Positions 1 to 10,952 of a stretch of DNA of 64,000 bases are shown in pieces. Source of the stretch: Moringa oleifera (taxonomy: Eukaryota > Streptophyta > Magnoliopsida > Brassicales > Moringaceae). A program made the position numbers and the translations under genes. The DNA lies in contig JAJFZO010000049.1 in the NCBI GenBank assembly GCA_021397835.1, positions 1,865,001-1,929,000 of the forward strand, given 5' to 3'. Numbering within the stretch: the stretch's first letter is position 1; each line of letters begins with the position of its first letter. A model generated the notes under the pieces. That model made no database searches, was not told where the DNA came from, and saw nothing but the letters and a program-made list of their open reading frames with translations.

Positions 1-124
1 CCGTTTCAGGTTTTTGACATTTTGTCCACAACAGGCAGCTGGGCATTATTGGAAATCTGGCAGGGGCTCTTTGTAGCTAGTTATTAGTGACATTTGATTA
101 ATTTTTTAGAATATGGCATTTCAG

Positions 125-1778
125 TTAAGTTATATGTGACCGGTAAATATGGACTGGCAAGCGAGCCCTAGCCACGGCCATCAAAGGCTTGGCCTTGGGC
201 ATCGTCATCCCATACACCTCCGTCGTGTCAATATCTTCCGGCCTTAAGCCCTCCGGAGGACTCCAGTCGAAACAGTGAAACAGCCGAGCCAAAGCCATTA
301 GCACCAATGTCATGCCAAGCGGCGCTCCAGGGCACTTCCTCTTCCCGGCGCCGAACGGCAGTATTTTGAAGTCCGCTCCGTGGCTAATCTCGACTCGGCT
401 CCCGTCATCCAGCCAATGTCTCTCTGGCCGAAACTCCTCCACGTCGGCCCAGATTTTGGTGTTTCGGCCCAGCCCATGAGTATTGATAAAGACACGTGTC
501 TTTGCGGGAATGTAACATCCGTTGAGAGTGGTGGGCCGTACGGATTCGTGCGGGATGAGAAACGGGCCAGCGGGGTGCATCCGGAAAGTTTCACGTACTA
601 CGCAACGTAGGTAGTTAAGGCGAGGTAGATCAGATTCAGCGACCATCCGATTCCGGCCCACAACAGAATCAAGCTCTTCTTGAACCCTGTGGAGGACACG
701 TTGATGCTTGATCACCTCTGCCATCGCCCATTCGTTGGTCACCGCCGACGTATCAGTTGCCGCAGCTATCATGTCCTGAAATACCCAAAATAACCATTCA
801 TTTAATTTTAAAAAGGATTATTTTTTCAATTTTTTTGGAAAAAGAAAAAACCTGAATTAATGCTTTAATTTCCACGTCATCCATTTGTTCTTTTCCATCT
901 TCACCAGGCAAAGACAACAAAACGTCGACGAAGTCCATATCTCCACCATCTTTATCACTGCCTCCCTTTCTCTTTTCTTCTCTCGCTCTTCTGTGTTCTT
1001 CGATGATCCTCGTATGGAAGTTATCGACTCTGTTCTCGACTTCCCTCATCTTCTTCTCGCATCCGTATGGATCCACCCACCTCCAAATCGACAAATAATC
1101 GCCCAAATATAGAACGCCCAGAAGCCAGAACAGTTCATGAGTAATATGCATGAACTCCGTGGCTTCTTGCGGGCCGGCAGAGTCCGACCCGAAATACTGC
1201 CGGCCCAGTAACATTCTGGTTACGTTGTTCATCGAAAAGGCACCTAATATTTCTCTCAAGTTTATGGGCTTTTCACTTTGGGCTTTCGCCCATACATCTT
1301 TTACTAAATGTTGGGCCTCTTCGGCCCGTTTCTTGGCAAATGATTCGAGCCGTTTCGTTGTGAGTAGGTGCTCCATGCAAATTCTCCTCATTCGCTTCCA
1401 CCGGGGCCCAACCGGAGCCAATGCGACGTCGCCGCAGCCATAAGCGAGGTGGACGGCCGCGAGTGTTTTTGGCCGGGAGGCGAAGACATCGTCTTGCTGC
1501 AGAAGAATTTCACGGATGATATCAGGATCGTTGGTGGTAATGGCATCCACGCTACCAAGACGCAGGTACACCAGAGGCCCGTATTTGTCGCACAAGGCAG
1601 CCATGTCCCGGTGAGGGAGTTGGCTCAGCTGGAGAAGGTTACCGACTACGGGCCATCGCGGTGGGCCTGGAGGAAGCCTTTTGGTTGGACCATTAGAATT
1701 CTGGTTGAGCCTTCTCCATAGGAAGTTGGCGACGAGAGCTGCGCACAGAAGGGTTAATGCCGCTGTAGCTAAGTCCAT
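125..1778 (-). CDS. CYP703A2: Cytochrome P450, CYP703A family (fatty-acid in-chain hydroxylase), 2 exons
   Basis: Exons are 852..1778 and 125..775; the 76-nt intron has a CAG|GT donor and a CAG|GAC acceptor, and the joined product is 525 residues. An N-terminal membrane anchor is followed by the proline hinge LPPGPPRWPVVGN. The I-helix stretch AAATDTSA opens exon 2, ETFR (about 371-374) is the ExxR motif, and FGAGKRKCPG carries the heme-ligand Cys at about 457. Near-identical blocks such as GPLVYLRLGSVDAITTND match CYP703A2 as I remember it. Known role of the family: ER-bound mid-chain hydroxylation of lauric acid in the tapetum, feeding sporopollenin synthesis for pollen exine. The start at 1778 (MDLATAAL) matches the family N-terminus; an upstream open stretch to 1838 has no anchor-like match and is probably leader. 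No lesion is visible. Specific name inferred from similarity and position. Confidence 0.94.
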
Positions 1779-1859
1779 GAGTGGCATTAAAATAACAAAA
1801 TAACCGATTAAACTGCCATACACAGCAGCTCCATGCACAAATTCGTGACTGTTTACTAC

Positions 1860-1867
1860 TATATATA
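1860..1867 (-). promoter_or_regulatory. Candidate TATA box of the CYP703A gene
   Basis: TATATATA lies about 80 bp upstream of the CYP703A start codon at 1778, a suitable distance for a short leader. It is the only good TATA element in that flank. AT-rich surroundings make chance occurrence possible. Confidence 0.4.
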
Positions 1868-2810
1868 ACTATAGCAGAAAGGAACCAGAGAAAATCTAGT
1901 TCATGATTCAATCTCCTTTTCGCATTCCAAGAAGCAATTACCTGATTTGTCTTATGATTAAATTTACTAATTAGATTGTGATTAATTTTTTGGCTTAAAG
2001 GCAAGCTTGGTGTGATATTTTTTATGGTCTCCTACTTCAAAAGAAATGGCATTTGCATGTCTTCCTAATGCCATGCGTTAGGTTATCTGGAGTGAAGGAA
2101 AACAGCCAAATGCATGAGCCTCCTACTTTGGCCATCTCAATCTTAGAATTGAATTGGGGACAAGCAATACAGGAAAACAGGTAAGAAACCCCTCCCATGC
2201 TGTTAATTTTATTTTTATTTCATAATAAAATTTAAAAATAATTATTTAAATAAATTTATACAAATCATATTTTTAATTAAAAAATTAATTATGTAAGCTA
2301 ATTTGTACTTAAAATTTATTATTAAAATAATCAACTCAAATTAAAAAAATGTACAACTTAAAAATTCACATATATAGATAAAATTATAAAACTATCATTT
2401 TTTGTAAAATTTATACTGTTATTACTTTATGGAAAAGTATTTTTAACATTTAAATATTTTTAAATTATTTGAAATGATAATTTGAATTTTTTTATACATA
2501 TGAGAAATTTTAAATTAATGTTTGATGTATATATCTTTAATTGAAATAATTTTAAAATATTAAAAATATTTTAATTTAATTTAAACTAAAAAATTATACG
2601 TATACTTAATTAACAAACATCGTTGGTATAATGTTTATTTTATTATTTATTTTAAAATTTAAAACTCATGCAGCTTTAACAAATAATACTTAATAAAAAT
2701 GAGATTTGTAAGTAAAATATTTATGTATTGATTAAAATTTTCTATGAGTATGATAGTATAAATATTTTAAAATAATATATTAACATATAATAATTTAAAT
2801 AAAATATTTA
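1868..2810. other. Intergenic, AT-rich, upstream of CYP703A
   Basis: No coding signal on either strand. The first 300 bp are of mixed composition and would be the proximal promoter of the P450 gene. From about 2200 to 2810 the sequence is nearly pure A/T and ends at the target duplication of the MITE at 2820. Confidence 0.6.
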
Positions 2811-2819
2811 TAAATTTTA

Positions 2820-3360
2820 GGGTAAATATCATTTAAAACCTTGAGTTTAACGCTATCTCTCCAATCAAACATTAACTTTCAAAATGTATCCAAACAGACC
2901 TTAATTTATTAATTTTGTCCAAATTAAACCTGACTCAAAATAATTATAAAAAATTAATAATTTTTTCATTGTTAAAAATGTCTAAAAACTTATCAAATAG
3001 ATTTGACACTTTATTTTAATTTTATTCCTTAAATTTGAAAATTTTTTAACTAATTAACTATTTTTTATGAATTTTTTAAATTTTTGATGGTATATTTTTT
3101 AAGAAAAATATTTTTGGTACTTAAAAAATTTTGAATTTTTTTATGATGATAGCTTAAATATTTTATTACATCCTTAAAAAATTATAAGTCAAAATTCGTT
3201 GTAAAATCTCTTTAATTTGAATATTTTTAATATTTAAATTTTTCAACGAGGTTCAATTTTGACAAAATTAAAATATTAAAGTTTGTTTGGATACTTTTTA
3301 AAAATAAAAGTTTGATTGGAGAGAGAGGGTAAAACTTAAGATTTTAAATGACATTTACCC
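2820..3360. mobile_element. Mutator-type MITE, 541 bp, with 9-bp target site duplication
   Basis: The ends are long imperfect terminal inverted repeats. The left end begins GGGTAAATATCATTTAAAAC and the reverse complement of the right end begins GGGTAAATGTCATTTAAAAT. Similarity continues inward for about 110 bp, including the shared word CTCTCCAATCAAAC. The element is bracketed by identical 9-bp direct repeats TAAATTTTA at 2811-2819 and 3361-3369. Nine-bp duplications with long inverted repeats are the mark of Mutator-like elements. There is no transposase ORF, so it is non-autonomous. Diverged relatives occur at 33820 and near 36180. Confidence 0.85.
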
Positions 3361-3503
3361 TAAATTTTATTTGTTTATTTATTTATCAATATGGTAAATC
3401 ACTTAAACAACTCTTCTAACTAAATCAATATTCTCCTTAGTCTAAACCAACTTTCAGTTAGAGGTTGTTGCTACTACTGTTACAAGAGTAAGGAAGGAGC
3501 AAA

Positions 3504-3575
3504 GGTTCCATCATCTAGTGGTTAGGACATTGTACTCTGAATCCAATAACCCGAGTTCAAATCTCGGTGGAACCT
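3504..3575 (+). tRNA. tRNA-Gln (anticodon CTG)
   Basis: A 72-nt cloverleaf. The acceptor stem GGTTCCA/TGGAACC is perfect (7 bp), and the T arm CCGAG-TTCAAAT-CTCGG is perfect (5 bp). The anticodon loop is CTCTGAA with anticodon CTG at 3537-3539. A T-run from 3579 serves as the Pol III terminator. Two stem flaws are visible: a T-C mismatch in the anticodon stem (3533/3543) and an A-C mismatch closing the D stem (3513/3528). It may therefore be a weakened or non-functional copy, though the promoter boxes and terminator look intact. Confidence 0.88.
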
Positions 3576-4100
3576 TTGTTTTTTCCTTTGCGAGGGAAAA
3601 AGTTCGCATAGCAATTTCTTCAATTGCAGTTGGCTCCAATTCACCCCCTTCACTGCACTTGGATTTATGAACCCTAGGCACGGACTTCTGGGCATTTCTT
3701 CTGCTTAGATCTTTTTCTTTGCTGTTTCATTTTTCCTCGCAAAAATGGACGCGGAAACTCATCGGAGAATCGAGGAAACAGTGAGAGACATACTGGGAGA
3801 AGCCAACATGGAGGAGATGACTGAGTTCAAGGTGCGAGTCGCGGCCTCGGAGCGACTCGGTTTAGACCTCTCTGATGTCGAGGCCAAGTGGTTGATCCGA
3901 GGCGTTATAGAATCTTTTCTGCTTTCTACTGCGGACGAGACTGGTGATGATGGACAGGAAAAGGAAACGAGTCTTGTGGAAGAGACGAGAGAGAGAGAGA
4001 GAGAGGCGATGATGCAAGTAGATGGAATAGAAGAGAAGGTGAAAGAGGTTAACCATTAGGGCGAGCACCTTATTTGCAAGGTGAAGTTTCTTGGACTCTG

Positions 4101-4256
4101 TTTAGTTACCGAGGAATCTACGAATTTTGGTTACTGAGGAATCTAGGAGTTTGCCAGAAATTTAAGTTCTTTTTAACGAACTTAAATTTATAAATTGGTG
4201 AAATATGCAACCAAAGCTATTATACAAAGTTTAATTTTCTTACTAAAACATATACA
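4101..4256 (+). repeat. 156-bp direct repeat, left copy
   Basis: Starts TTTAGTTACCGAGGAATCTA and ends near ACATATACA. It recurs at 5446..5601 in the same orientation at roughly 90 percent identity by eye. The two copies flank 1.19 kb that contains a foldback element, all inside the first intron of the KELP-like gene. Confidence 0.85.
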
Positions 4257-4523
4257 GGGCGGGCTCAGGGCTCAGGGATCAAGGCTTATTACTCGTCTTA
4301 AAATTGTTGCAAACCGTATTTACTGAAATAAAAGAACAGAGGCATTGGGACATTTCAACATTTTGAAGGATTTTGTACATTTTGGCCTTCAACATTGGGA
4401 TCTGACACTAAAGGTACACAACATTGATAAAAATAAAATAAAATGTGTGATGTTCATATTACCTCATAGTTTAATCGATTCATCTTTTTCAAAATTGTTA
4501 CATTTTTAACAGTTTTATATCAT

Positions 4524-5444
4524 TGTTGGAGATGAATTTAAAAATATTTGTTAAAAAAATCAGTCCCATTTCAGTAAAATACGGAGTCTTTCCTCCACGT
4601 AGCAAAAGGCCTACCTCCATGTAGCAAAAGGCCTAATTTTTTGCTGACTTATCTGCTCATCAACAAATAGACTGACTCATCTCCTCATCTTATCTCCTAA
4701 CATACACATGACCTTCCGTGAAAACCTCGCCAATCTCCATTGTAAATACCACTTCTCACACTCTTCCAAATCATCAATCAAAAAGCTTTAAACTCGCTCA
4801 TTGTATCTCATCTTCTTTTCTCTCCCATCCCCTCATATATCTCTTTAATTTTAAGGTTTTATCCTTCCTTAATTTTAGGGTTTTATACTTCTCTAATTTT
4901 AGGGTTTTATGATTTCTTAATTGATTTCTTAATTATTACAAACTGTATCAACTGAAATAAATAGTAAACATAAAAAATATCACCAAAATGTTAAATAAAT
5001 AGTAAACATGAAAGATATCACCAAAATTTTAGTTGGTTGGCTCATGGACTAAGTCGCTTTCTTTAAAATTAGGGAAAGGTAAAACCCTAAAATTAGAAAA
5101 ATGTGAAACCTTAATAACTAGGGAAGGGTAAAATCCTAAAATTAGGGAAAAGTAAAACCCTAAAATTAGAGAAGTATAAAACTTTAAAATTAGAGATAAG
5201 ATAAGAGAGCTTAAAGTTTTTTTTTTTTTTTTTTTATGATTTAGGAGTGTGAGGAGTAGTATTTATAATAAAGACGGGTGAGGTTTTCACGGAAGGGCAG
5301 TAATGGCGTGCATTAGGAGATAGCAGATGTACATTAGGAGATAAAGTAGGGTAATGAGTCAGAAGCAAAAGATAAAGTCTGTTTGGGTCTTATGTTGAGG
5401 TGGAGCTGATTTTTCAACAAATATTTTTAAATTCATCTTCAACA
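4524..5444. mobile_element. Foldback/MITE-like element, about 0.92 kb, in the KELP-like intron
   Basis: The outer ends are inverted repeats: the left arm contains GAGATGAATTTAAAAATATT, and the reverse complement of the right end contains AAGATGAATTTAAAAATATT. Complementarity resumes inside. The left arm has GTGAAAACCTCGCC and TCACACTCTTCCAAATCAT near 4720-4775, mirrored at 5240-5295. Further in, repeats of a TTTTAGGGTTTTAT word in the left arm face AAAACCCTAAAATTA words in the right arm. The loop holds a 38-bp tandem duplication around 4950-5030. No transposase ORF and no clean target duplication were found, so the superfamily is uncertain and the exact ends are approximate. Confidence 0.65.
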
Positions 5445-5445
5445 G

Positions 5446-5601
5446 TTTAGTTACTGACGAATCTACGAATTTTGGTTACCGAGGAATGTAGGAGTTTGCT
5501 GGAAATTTAAGTTCTTTTTAATGAACTTAAATTTATGAATTGGCGAAATGTGCAACCAAAGCTATTATACAAAGCTTAATTTTCTTACAAAAACATATAC
5601 A
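5446..5601 (+). repeat. 156-bp direct repeat, right copy
   Basis: Second copy of the repeat at 4101..4256. It abuts the right end of the foldback element. Shared words include TTTAAGTTCTTTTTAA and GCAACCAAAGCTATTATACA. Confidence 0.85.
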
Positions 5602-8600
5602 AAGCTTAGTTTATGTCTATTTTCGAGCTTGGTGTCTGAGGAATGTACAACAACTACTAATTAAAGGAAAGAATAAGGCTGTGATATAAATGATTTAACT
5701 TTTTTTCACTTACACTTTCCTTGTCATCGATATTACCTATTATTGATTGTTTTCGTTTATCTGTCGGGCAAGAGAAACAATTCAAGATTCCAGAGGAAAA
5801 GTCTATTTGCCAATGAGAGAATATTATCTGAAAGATGGAAAGCAGCATCCTTCTAGGAGAGCTGATAATATTGTATACTTTTCACTTAGCTGTCGGTTAT
5901 GGATTTTGAAATTTTTGCAGGTTTAATTTAAGTTTGGTCTTAAGCAGTTCTTGCATTTACGATGAAGAATCCACTCTCCATTACTCCATTCAGCTCAAAT
6001 TCTTTGTTTAATAGGTATTGCTTTCACTTTTATTGCAAATTTATGTCTTCATCTGCCAGTTTTTGCTTCTTTGTAGTTCTTTAAAGAAGCACTTTTTCTG
6101 TCCGGTGGATTCTTTCTTTTGGTGTCTATGCCTTTTGTTTACCAATAGTGCAATCCGGTTTTTGATATCTGTTTTGTATATGCTGTTGCTGAGGCCCAGA
6201 ATCATGGCCTCCCTTCTTCATATCTGTGTGTGTGTGTCTGTCTGTCTCCCAAGCACACACAGCTATGATGTTTGCATGTATTTGTATTATTTTATTCTTG
6301 AAGTTTTTTTTCAGAGATCTGATGTATTTCTTGGTCATTACAGTATCTTTTTTTTTTTTGTGTGGCAACTGAGTGCTGCCTCTAGAACTCAATGCTTCTG
6401 TTGTAAACTTCATCTATTTGATCCTCCTCTCTTTGATTAAAAATTTATTTTCCTCTTTATACTGCTATCTATGTTGCTGCTGCATGCTATTATCAGTCCT
6501 TTTCAGGAATTAGCTTGACAACTGATCAATGGTCAGCCTTGAAAAAGAATATTCCTGCGATAGAGGAAGCAATTGCGAAAATGGAATCAAAATTAAGGTG
6601 AGAATACTTGTTATGATTTCAAGTCAGTACCTGATATGATCTTCCTGAAAGTCCATCTCCTGAACATAATGCATAGGATATTTTTATTATTTCGAAAAGT
6701 AAAACAGTAAGGCTGCATAGCTGTAGTAGTTTGAGATTCTACTTACTGTCCTGGATGTAAATGATCTGGCATGCAAGTAAAATCCGTGTTCTACTTCCTC
6801 TTTTTCTAAAATGAGAGAATCTAAACTAAAATGCATTGAGCCAAATGATTAACTGGTTTGGACCATTTAATCAATGTAATGTAGATCTCTGAAGTTCATG
6901 CAGAATGAAATCAGAATGTGTCCAACTCAGTATTCGATTTTACTCATGAGTTTGTTCCTATTGACACTACTCGTTTGTGTGAAAAACTATCATTGCTGGG
7001 CGCCACAGATGAAATTATTCTTAGAGCAATTAAAGCTTGCTTATGTGCTTACTGATCCATGCCCAAGCAGAAATCTTGGCCAAGAAGCCAGCTGAAGAAA
7101 TTGCTCAGGCCAAAACTGAAGAACGGAAGTGGGTGAATGATGACTATCTTTGTCGCGACAACATACTGAACTCTCTATCTGATCATTTTTACTATCAGCA
7201 CTCAAACAAATGTAAAAGTGCTAAAGAACTGTGGGACACATTAAGATCAGTTTATCTTTATCAGAAACCTGAATCTAGGACATCTCAGGTCAGAAAGTAC
7301 ATTGAATTTCAGACGGTTGATGAGAAACCACTAGTAGAACAAGTTAAAGAATTTACTAAGATTGTTGACAGCATTTTTGATGCTGGGATGTCTGTTGATG
7401 AGAATTTTCATGTTAATGCTATCATTTCCAAACTTCCTCCATCATGGAAAAACTTTTACGACAAATTGATGCATGAGGAGCATCTATCACTCTGGTTGTT
7501 GACAGACCGCATGCGGGTTGAGGAAGAGTGTCGCAAGCAAGCAAAGCCAGGGGAGACATCCAAGTCTGTAAGCTTTCATGAAACCAAGAATCTTGGACCA
7601 AGGATGGCAGATATAAGGAAATCAGAGACTTGCACGAATAAGAGAAATTTAGAGATAGATGGCAAGGTTTGCTATACTTGTGGCAAGAGCGGACACATTT
7701 CCAGATATTGTTGTGGTAGGAAGTTTGACAGGGAAGCTAATAAAAAGTTGGATGATTAACAGGAGTCATAGTTGACATGAATCTTATCAACACAAAGTAG
7801 CTGATTGACATCAATGTTGGTCACTTGCATCGTGGAGAGAACATCTGTTATTCTTGTAAGCTTTGGATGCTTGAGCTTCTATGGAGAATGGAGACTGAAC
7901 TCAGGGTTTTTGTTGTCATCTCCAGCAAGGTCCAGCAAGCATCAAGGGGGATAAACAATTTTGAATGTGCTTTGACTTAGTAACTTCTGCATCCATTTGT
8001 CTCCCTTGAATGCAAAGCATTGTCTATGTGGCTGATGTTTACTGTACAGTACACTTGCACGCTCATCACTCGGAATGCAAGCGAATAGAAGGTTGCCCTG
8101 TGATGCAAATTAAAATTGGAGTGGGTTTGTTCACTTAGTATGCTTCCTTTCTCTGCCTATCTGTTTCTGCTAAGATGTATTCCACTGATGTAGCGTCCAA
8201 AATGACTACTGTGATGTACAAAAGCAGTTTTGAGAGAGAGAGCTTTTCAAACTGGCCTTTAGTTGATAAATTTGTTTTGATTGATCTTAAAATCTTTAGA
8301 TCTGCACACATGGAAGATGCATCAAATGAAAGAACCAGCTTCAGCCACTTCCAGGTGAGTCTTAGCATGTTGCTCATCAATATCAAAGAAACCATGCAAT
8401 TCTCTTCACCAAATAGCGTATTCTGTATTAGGATTATATACAGAACTGCATGATTTCTTCGGCATATAAGCAACCTTATCCTTCCTATTGTTTTTGTTGG
8501 GCACCTTCCTTTTTTCTGTTCACAAATCTTGTGCTTGTTCATCCATTAATACAAAGGTTTGTGCAGGGTCTGGTACCCAGTGACAGAGCCAAGGGTGTAT

Positions 8601-8810
8601 ATCCAACAACCAGTAGCATTCACTGAAGATACTCGAGGACCAATCATATATTTCCTGCTGTTTCAGAACCCAATGGCTGAAAGGTCATATCCTTAAAAGT
8701 GGTATCTTTAATTTTTAAATTGGTCATAACTTCTCTTGAAATACAACCTTTTTCTAAAGAAGCATTTGCAAGTAACTGTGACACTTCTCTTTTTCTTGCT
8801 GTGTTGATTG

Positions 8811-8836
8811 CTCTCTCTCTCTCTCTCTCTCTCTCT
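8811..8836 (+). repeat. (CT)13 microsatellite
   Basis: Thirteen uninterrupted CT units between the KELP-like and bHLH genes; likely polymorphic in length. Confidence 0.95.
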
Positions 8837-10794
8837 TTTTCTTGTGCCATGTGAAAAACATTTTAAGCTGGAGGGACCCACGGGTTATGGGGAGATAATT
8901 CACCACTTACAAATTCTTAAAAAGTGTAAATAGGCATGTTTTTTTATTCTCACTATATATTTCTTGTGGGCCATTTCTTAGTAGGCATGAAAAGGATACG
9001 ATGCACATGCAGGAGTCATCATGATGGATTTGAAGTTGTCTCTTTCTTTTTTTTAGAGCACCAAATATAGTAGTTTGGTGGAACTTCATTTCCAAAGATT
9101 GCTGTAGCCAGATGGGCAGCAAGCATCAACCACTGAATCTATGCAATTTTTTTTATTAAATAAAAAATTTAAGATCCTCTATTTTTTGAGTTGTATTAAA
9201 ATTTTAAAAAATAATTAATTTGTATTAATTTAATTAAATCAATGATTGAAATTGTGCATATATATATATTACATTATTATTATAAATTATAAAAAATATT
9301 TTTAAAATTTTATAGAGAAAACTTTAGTATGAATTCAAATCTGAGAAGATAAGGATCCTTAAATAGAGATCCAAAAAATTGAAATTGTTGTCAATATGAC
9401 ACTGTGTTCTTTCATATATATATATAGATATAGATAGTTACTTGAGAAAAGGCATGGAGTCAGTATGGTTGCGTATTGTCAAATTGTTAATGAAAGATTG
9501 GGCCAACTTGATAAATGGGTCAACTAATTCTAAATAATCCTTTAATTCATTGTTGGTGATATGATTATGGTGTGGCCCTTCCATCCCACCGCACGCGCTT
9601 TCTGTTTGTTTCTCGTCCTAGACTTCTAGTTACCCACGTCATAATTAACAAGGAAAAAGAAGCTCCTGATGCTTGATCTAATGATCTTTCAGTGCCTCTC
9701 AAAGGCCCAGAGATTTTTTCTTTAAAAAAAAAAAAAGAAAGGAGGGGAGCAAAATGAGCCAGGAAAGTAAAAGACTAAAGCACTGCATGCACCTCCGCTG
9801 CGGGCCCTTATTAGCCCATCTGCCCCCCACCCAACAAACACTAATTTAAAAAAAAAAAAAAGATAAGGCCCATATTTTTCTTTTTTATTTTCGCGTTTTC
9901 CATGTGACTGGTGGTAGGGGAAATGAGGCACGTGATCTTCTTTATAGAGGCATGCTTGTCTCGTGTGTGATGTGAAAAAGCATCTCTGCTCCTGCAATTT
10001 ATCTTTTTGCCTTCAAATACAAGGGGAAGAAGCACAACCACTTGCACTCAGATATGGACCCCAAAAAGCCTACACAGTGGCTTCCAGGGTTTCCTCTTCA
10101 TAGGATACACATGCAGGTATCCTTTTATCATATCATATTCATCTGGTTTTTTTTTTTTTTTGGAATTTCACAGTCAAATGCTTTATTTTTCTTTCTTTCT
10201 CTTTTTCCTTTCAGTGTCTTTTCTGCTATAGCTAGAGACACCTGAATTCTCTTTATGAGGATGGCCTTGGATTTCAGAGCAGAATCTGTTCTTTCAACCT
10301 TTTCATGTTGCATCTAAAGAAGCTTCATTCTATTGCTAAATAATTGTGAAAGACATACAAAAGAGGAAGCTCAGCTCAAGAATCTTACAGTTTCAGTGCT
10401 TTTCTCCTTTGCCCATCTAACAGAAAAAGAGTTCAAAGACTCAGCAGATAGCTCTATATCTTACTTTCTTTAGTCCTAACTGGAAATCTTCTTTTCCTAG
10501 GAGCCAAACAAAAGTGAAAAGATTCACCCCCAGATGACCCACACAGAATGGAAAGAAACAGGTTCCCTTTAGGGCCAAAAGCCAGAACACCAAACATTGA
10601 AGGAGAAGATAATAAAACATGTTATGCCTAACATAAGATAAACCGACTAAACACAGGCTATGAAGACACTGACTTCGCTTCAACATCTCACATGCTCCAT
10701 CCTTACTTGTTTCCTAATATCCGCTTGAGGACAAACAGGGAGGAGATCAATTTCAGGACTTACCAACAGTTCTCCCAGTGCAGCGTTCACTATT

Positions 10795-10952
10795 GAAGCA
10801 GAAGACTACCTGTTAAAAGTGAGACATGTTTCTTTATTTGCAAATAAGAAGAGGTGGGAATATTACAACTTAAGAAGCAGAAGACTACCTGTTAAAAGTG
10901 AGACATGTTTCTTTATTTGCAAATAAGAAGAGGTGGGAATATTACAACTTAA
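10795..10952 (+). repeat. Perfect 79-bp tandem duplication (two copies)
   Basis: Copy 1 is 10795..10873 and copy 2 is 10874..10952. Both start GAAGCAGAAGACTACCTG and end TATTACAACTTAA. I found no difference between them, so the event is recent. It lies about 600 bp beyond the stop codon of the bHLH gene, in its 3' flank or distal 3' UTR. Confidence 0.95.

Larger units (their letters stand above)
3745..7759 (+). pseudogene. Decayed KELP-like gene: DEK_C + PC4 + UBN2 (gag-like) + CCHC zinc knuckle
   Basis: Exon 1 (3745..about 4038, phase 0 at an AAG|GTGAAA donor) encodes an intact DEK_C domain with the core EEMTEFKVRVAASERLG, as in plant KELP transcriptional coactivators. The first half of PC4 survives only as a remnant near 5759-5861 (MREYYLKDGKQHPSRR). 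It has a stop just upstream, and its donor reads CT instead of GT at 5862. The second half of PC4 is a good exon at 6507..6597 (SLTTDQWSALKKNIPAIEE). The last exon (about 6904..7759) encodes a copia-gag-like UBN2 region, frame-shifted around 6945-6980 and again near 7090, then an open stretch ending in a CCHC knuckle (CYTCGKSGHISRYC). From memory, the family resembles AT4G00980. The lesions suggest a pseudogene. Exon 1 and the 240-codon 3' part remain open and could still be expressed separately. Confidence 0.7.

Noticed and set aside
4101..5601. The 156-bp direct repeats as LTRs of a TRIM retrotransposon
   Set aside because: They do not start TG or end CA, no flanking target duplication is seen, and no primer-binding site or polypurine tract could be placed.
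7037..7759. A free-standing Ty1-copia gag fragment
   Set aside because: The upstream DEK_C and PC4 exons in matching phase and order, with no reverse transcriptase or LTR nearby, fit a host gene with a domesticated UBN2 domain better.
8135..8542. Minus-strand open frame of 135 codons
   Set aside because: No recognisable domain, unremarkable composition, and the opposite strand is also open over the same stretch; probably chance.
10007..10313. Possible short exon (MDPKKPTQWLPGFPLH) followed by a GT
   Set aside because: No downstream exon, no family match and no convincing promoter.
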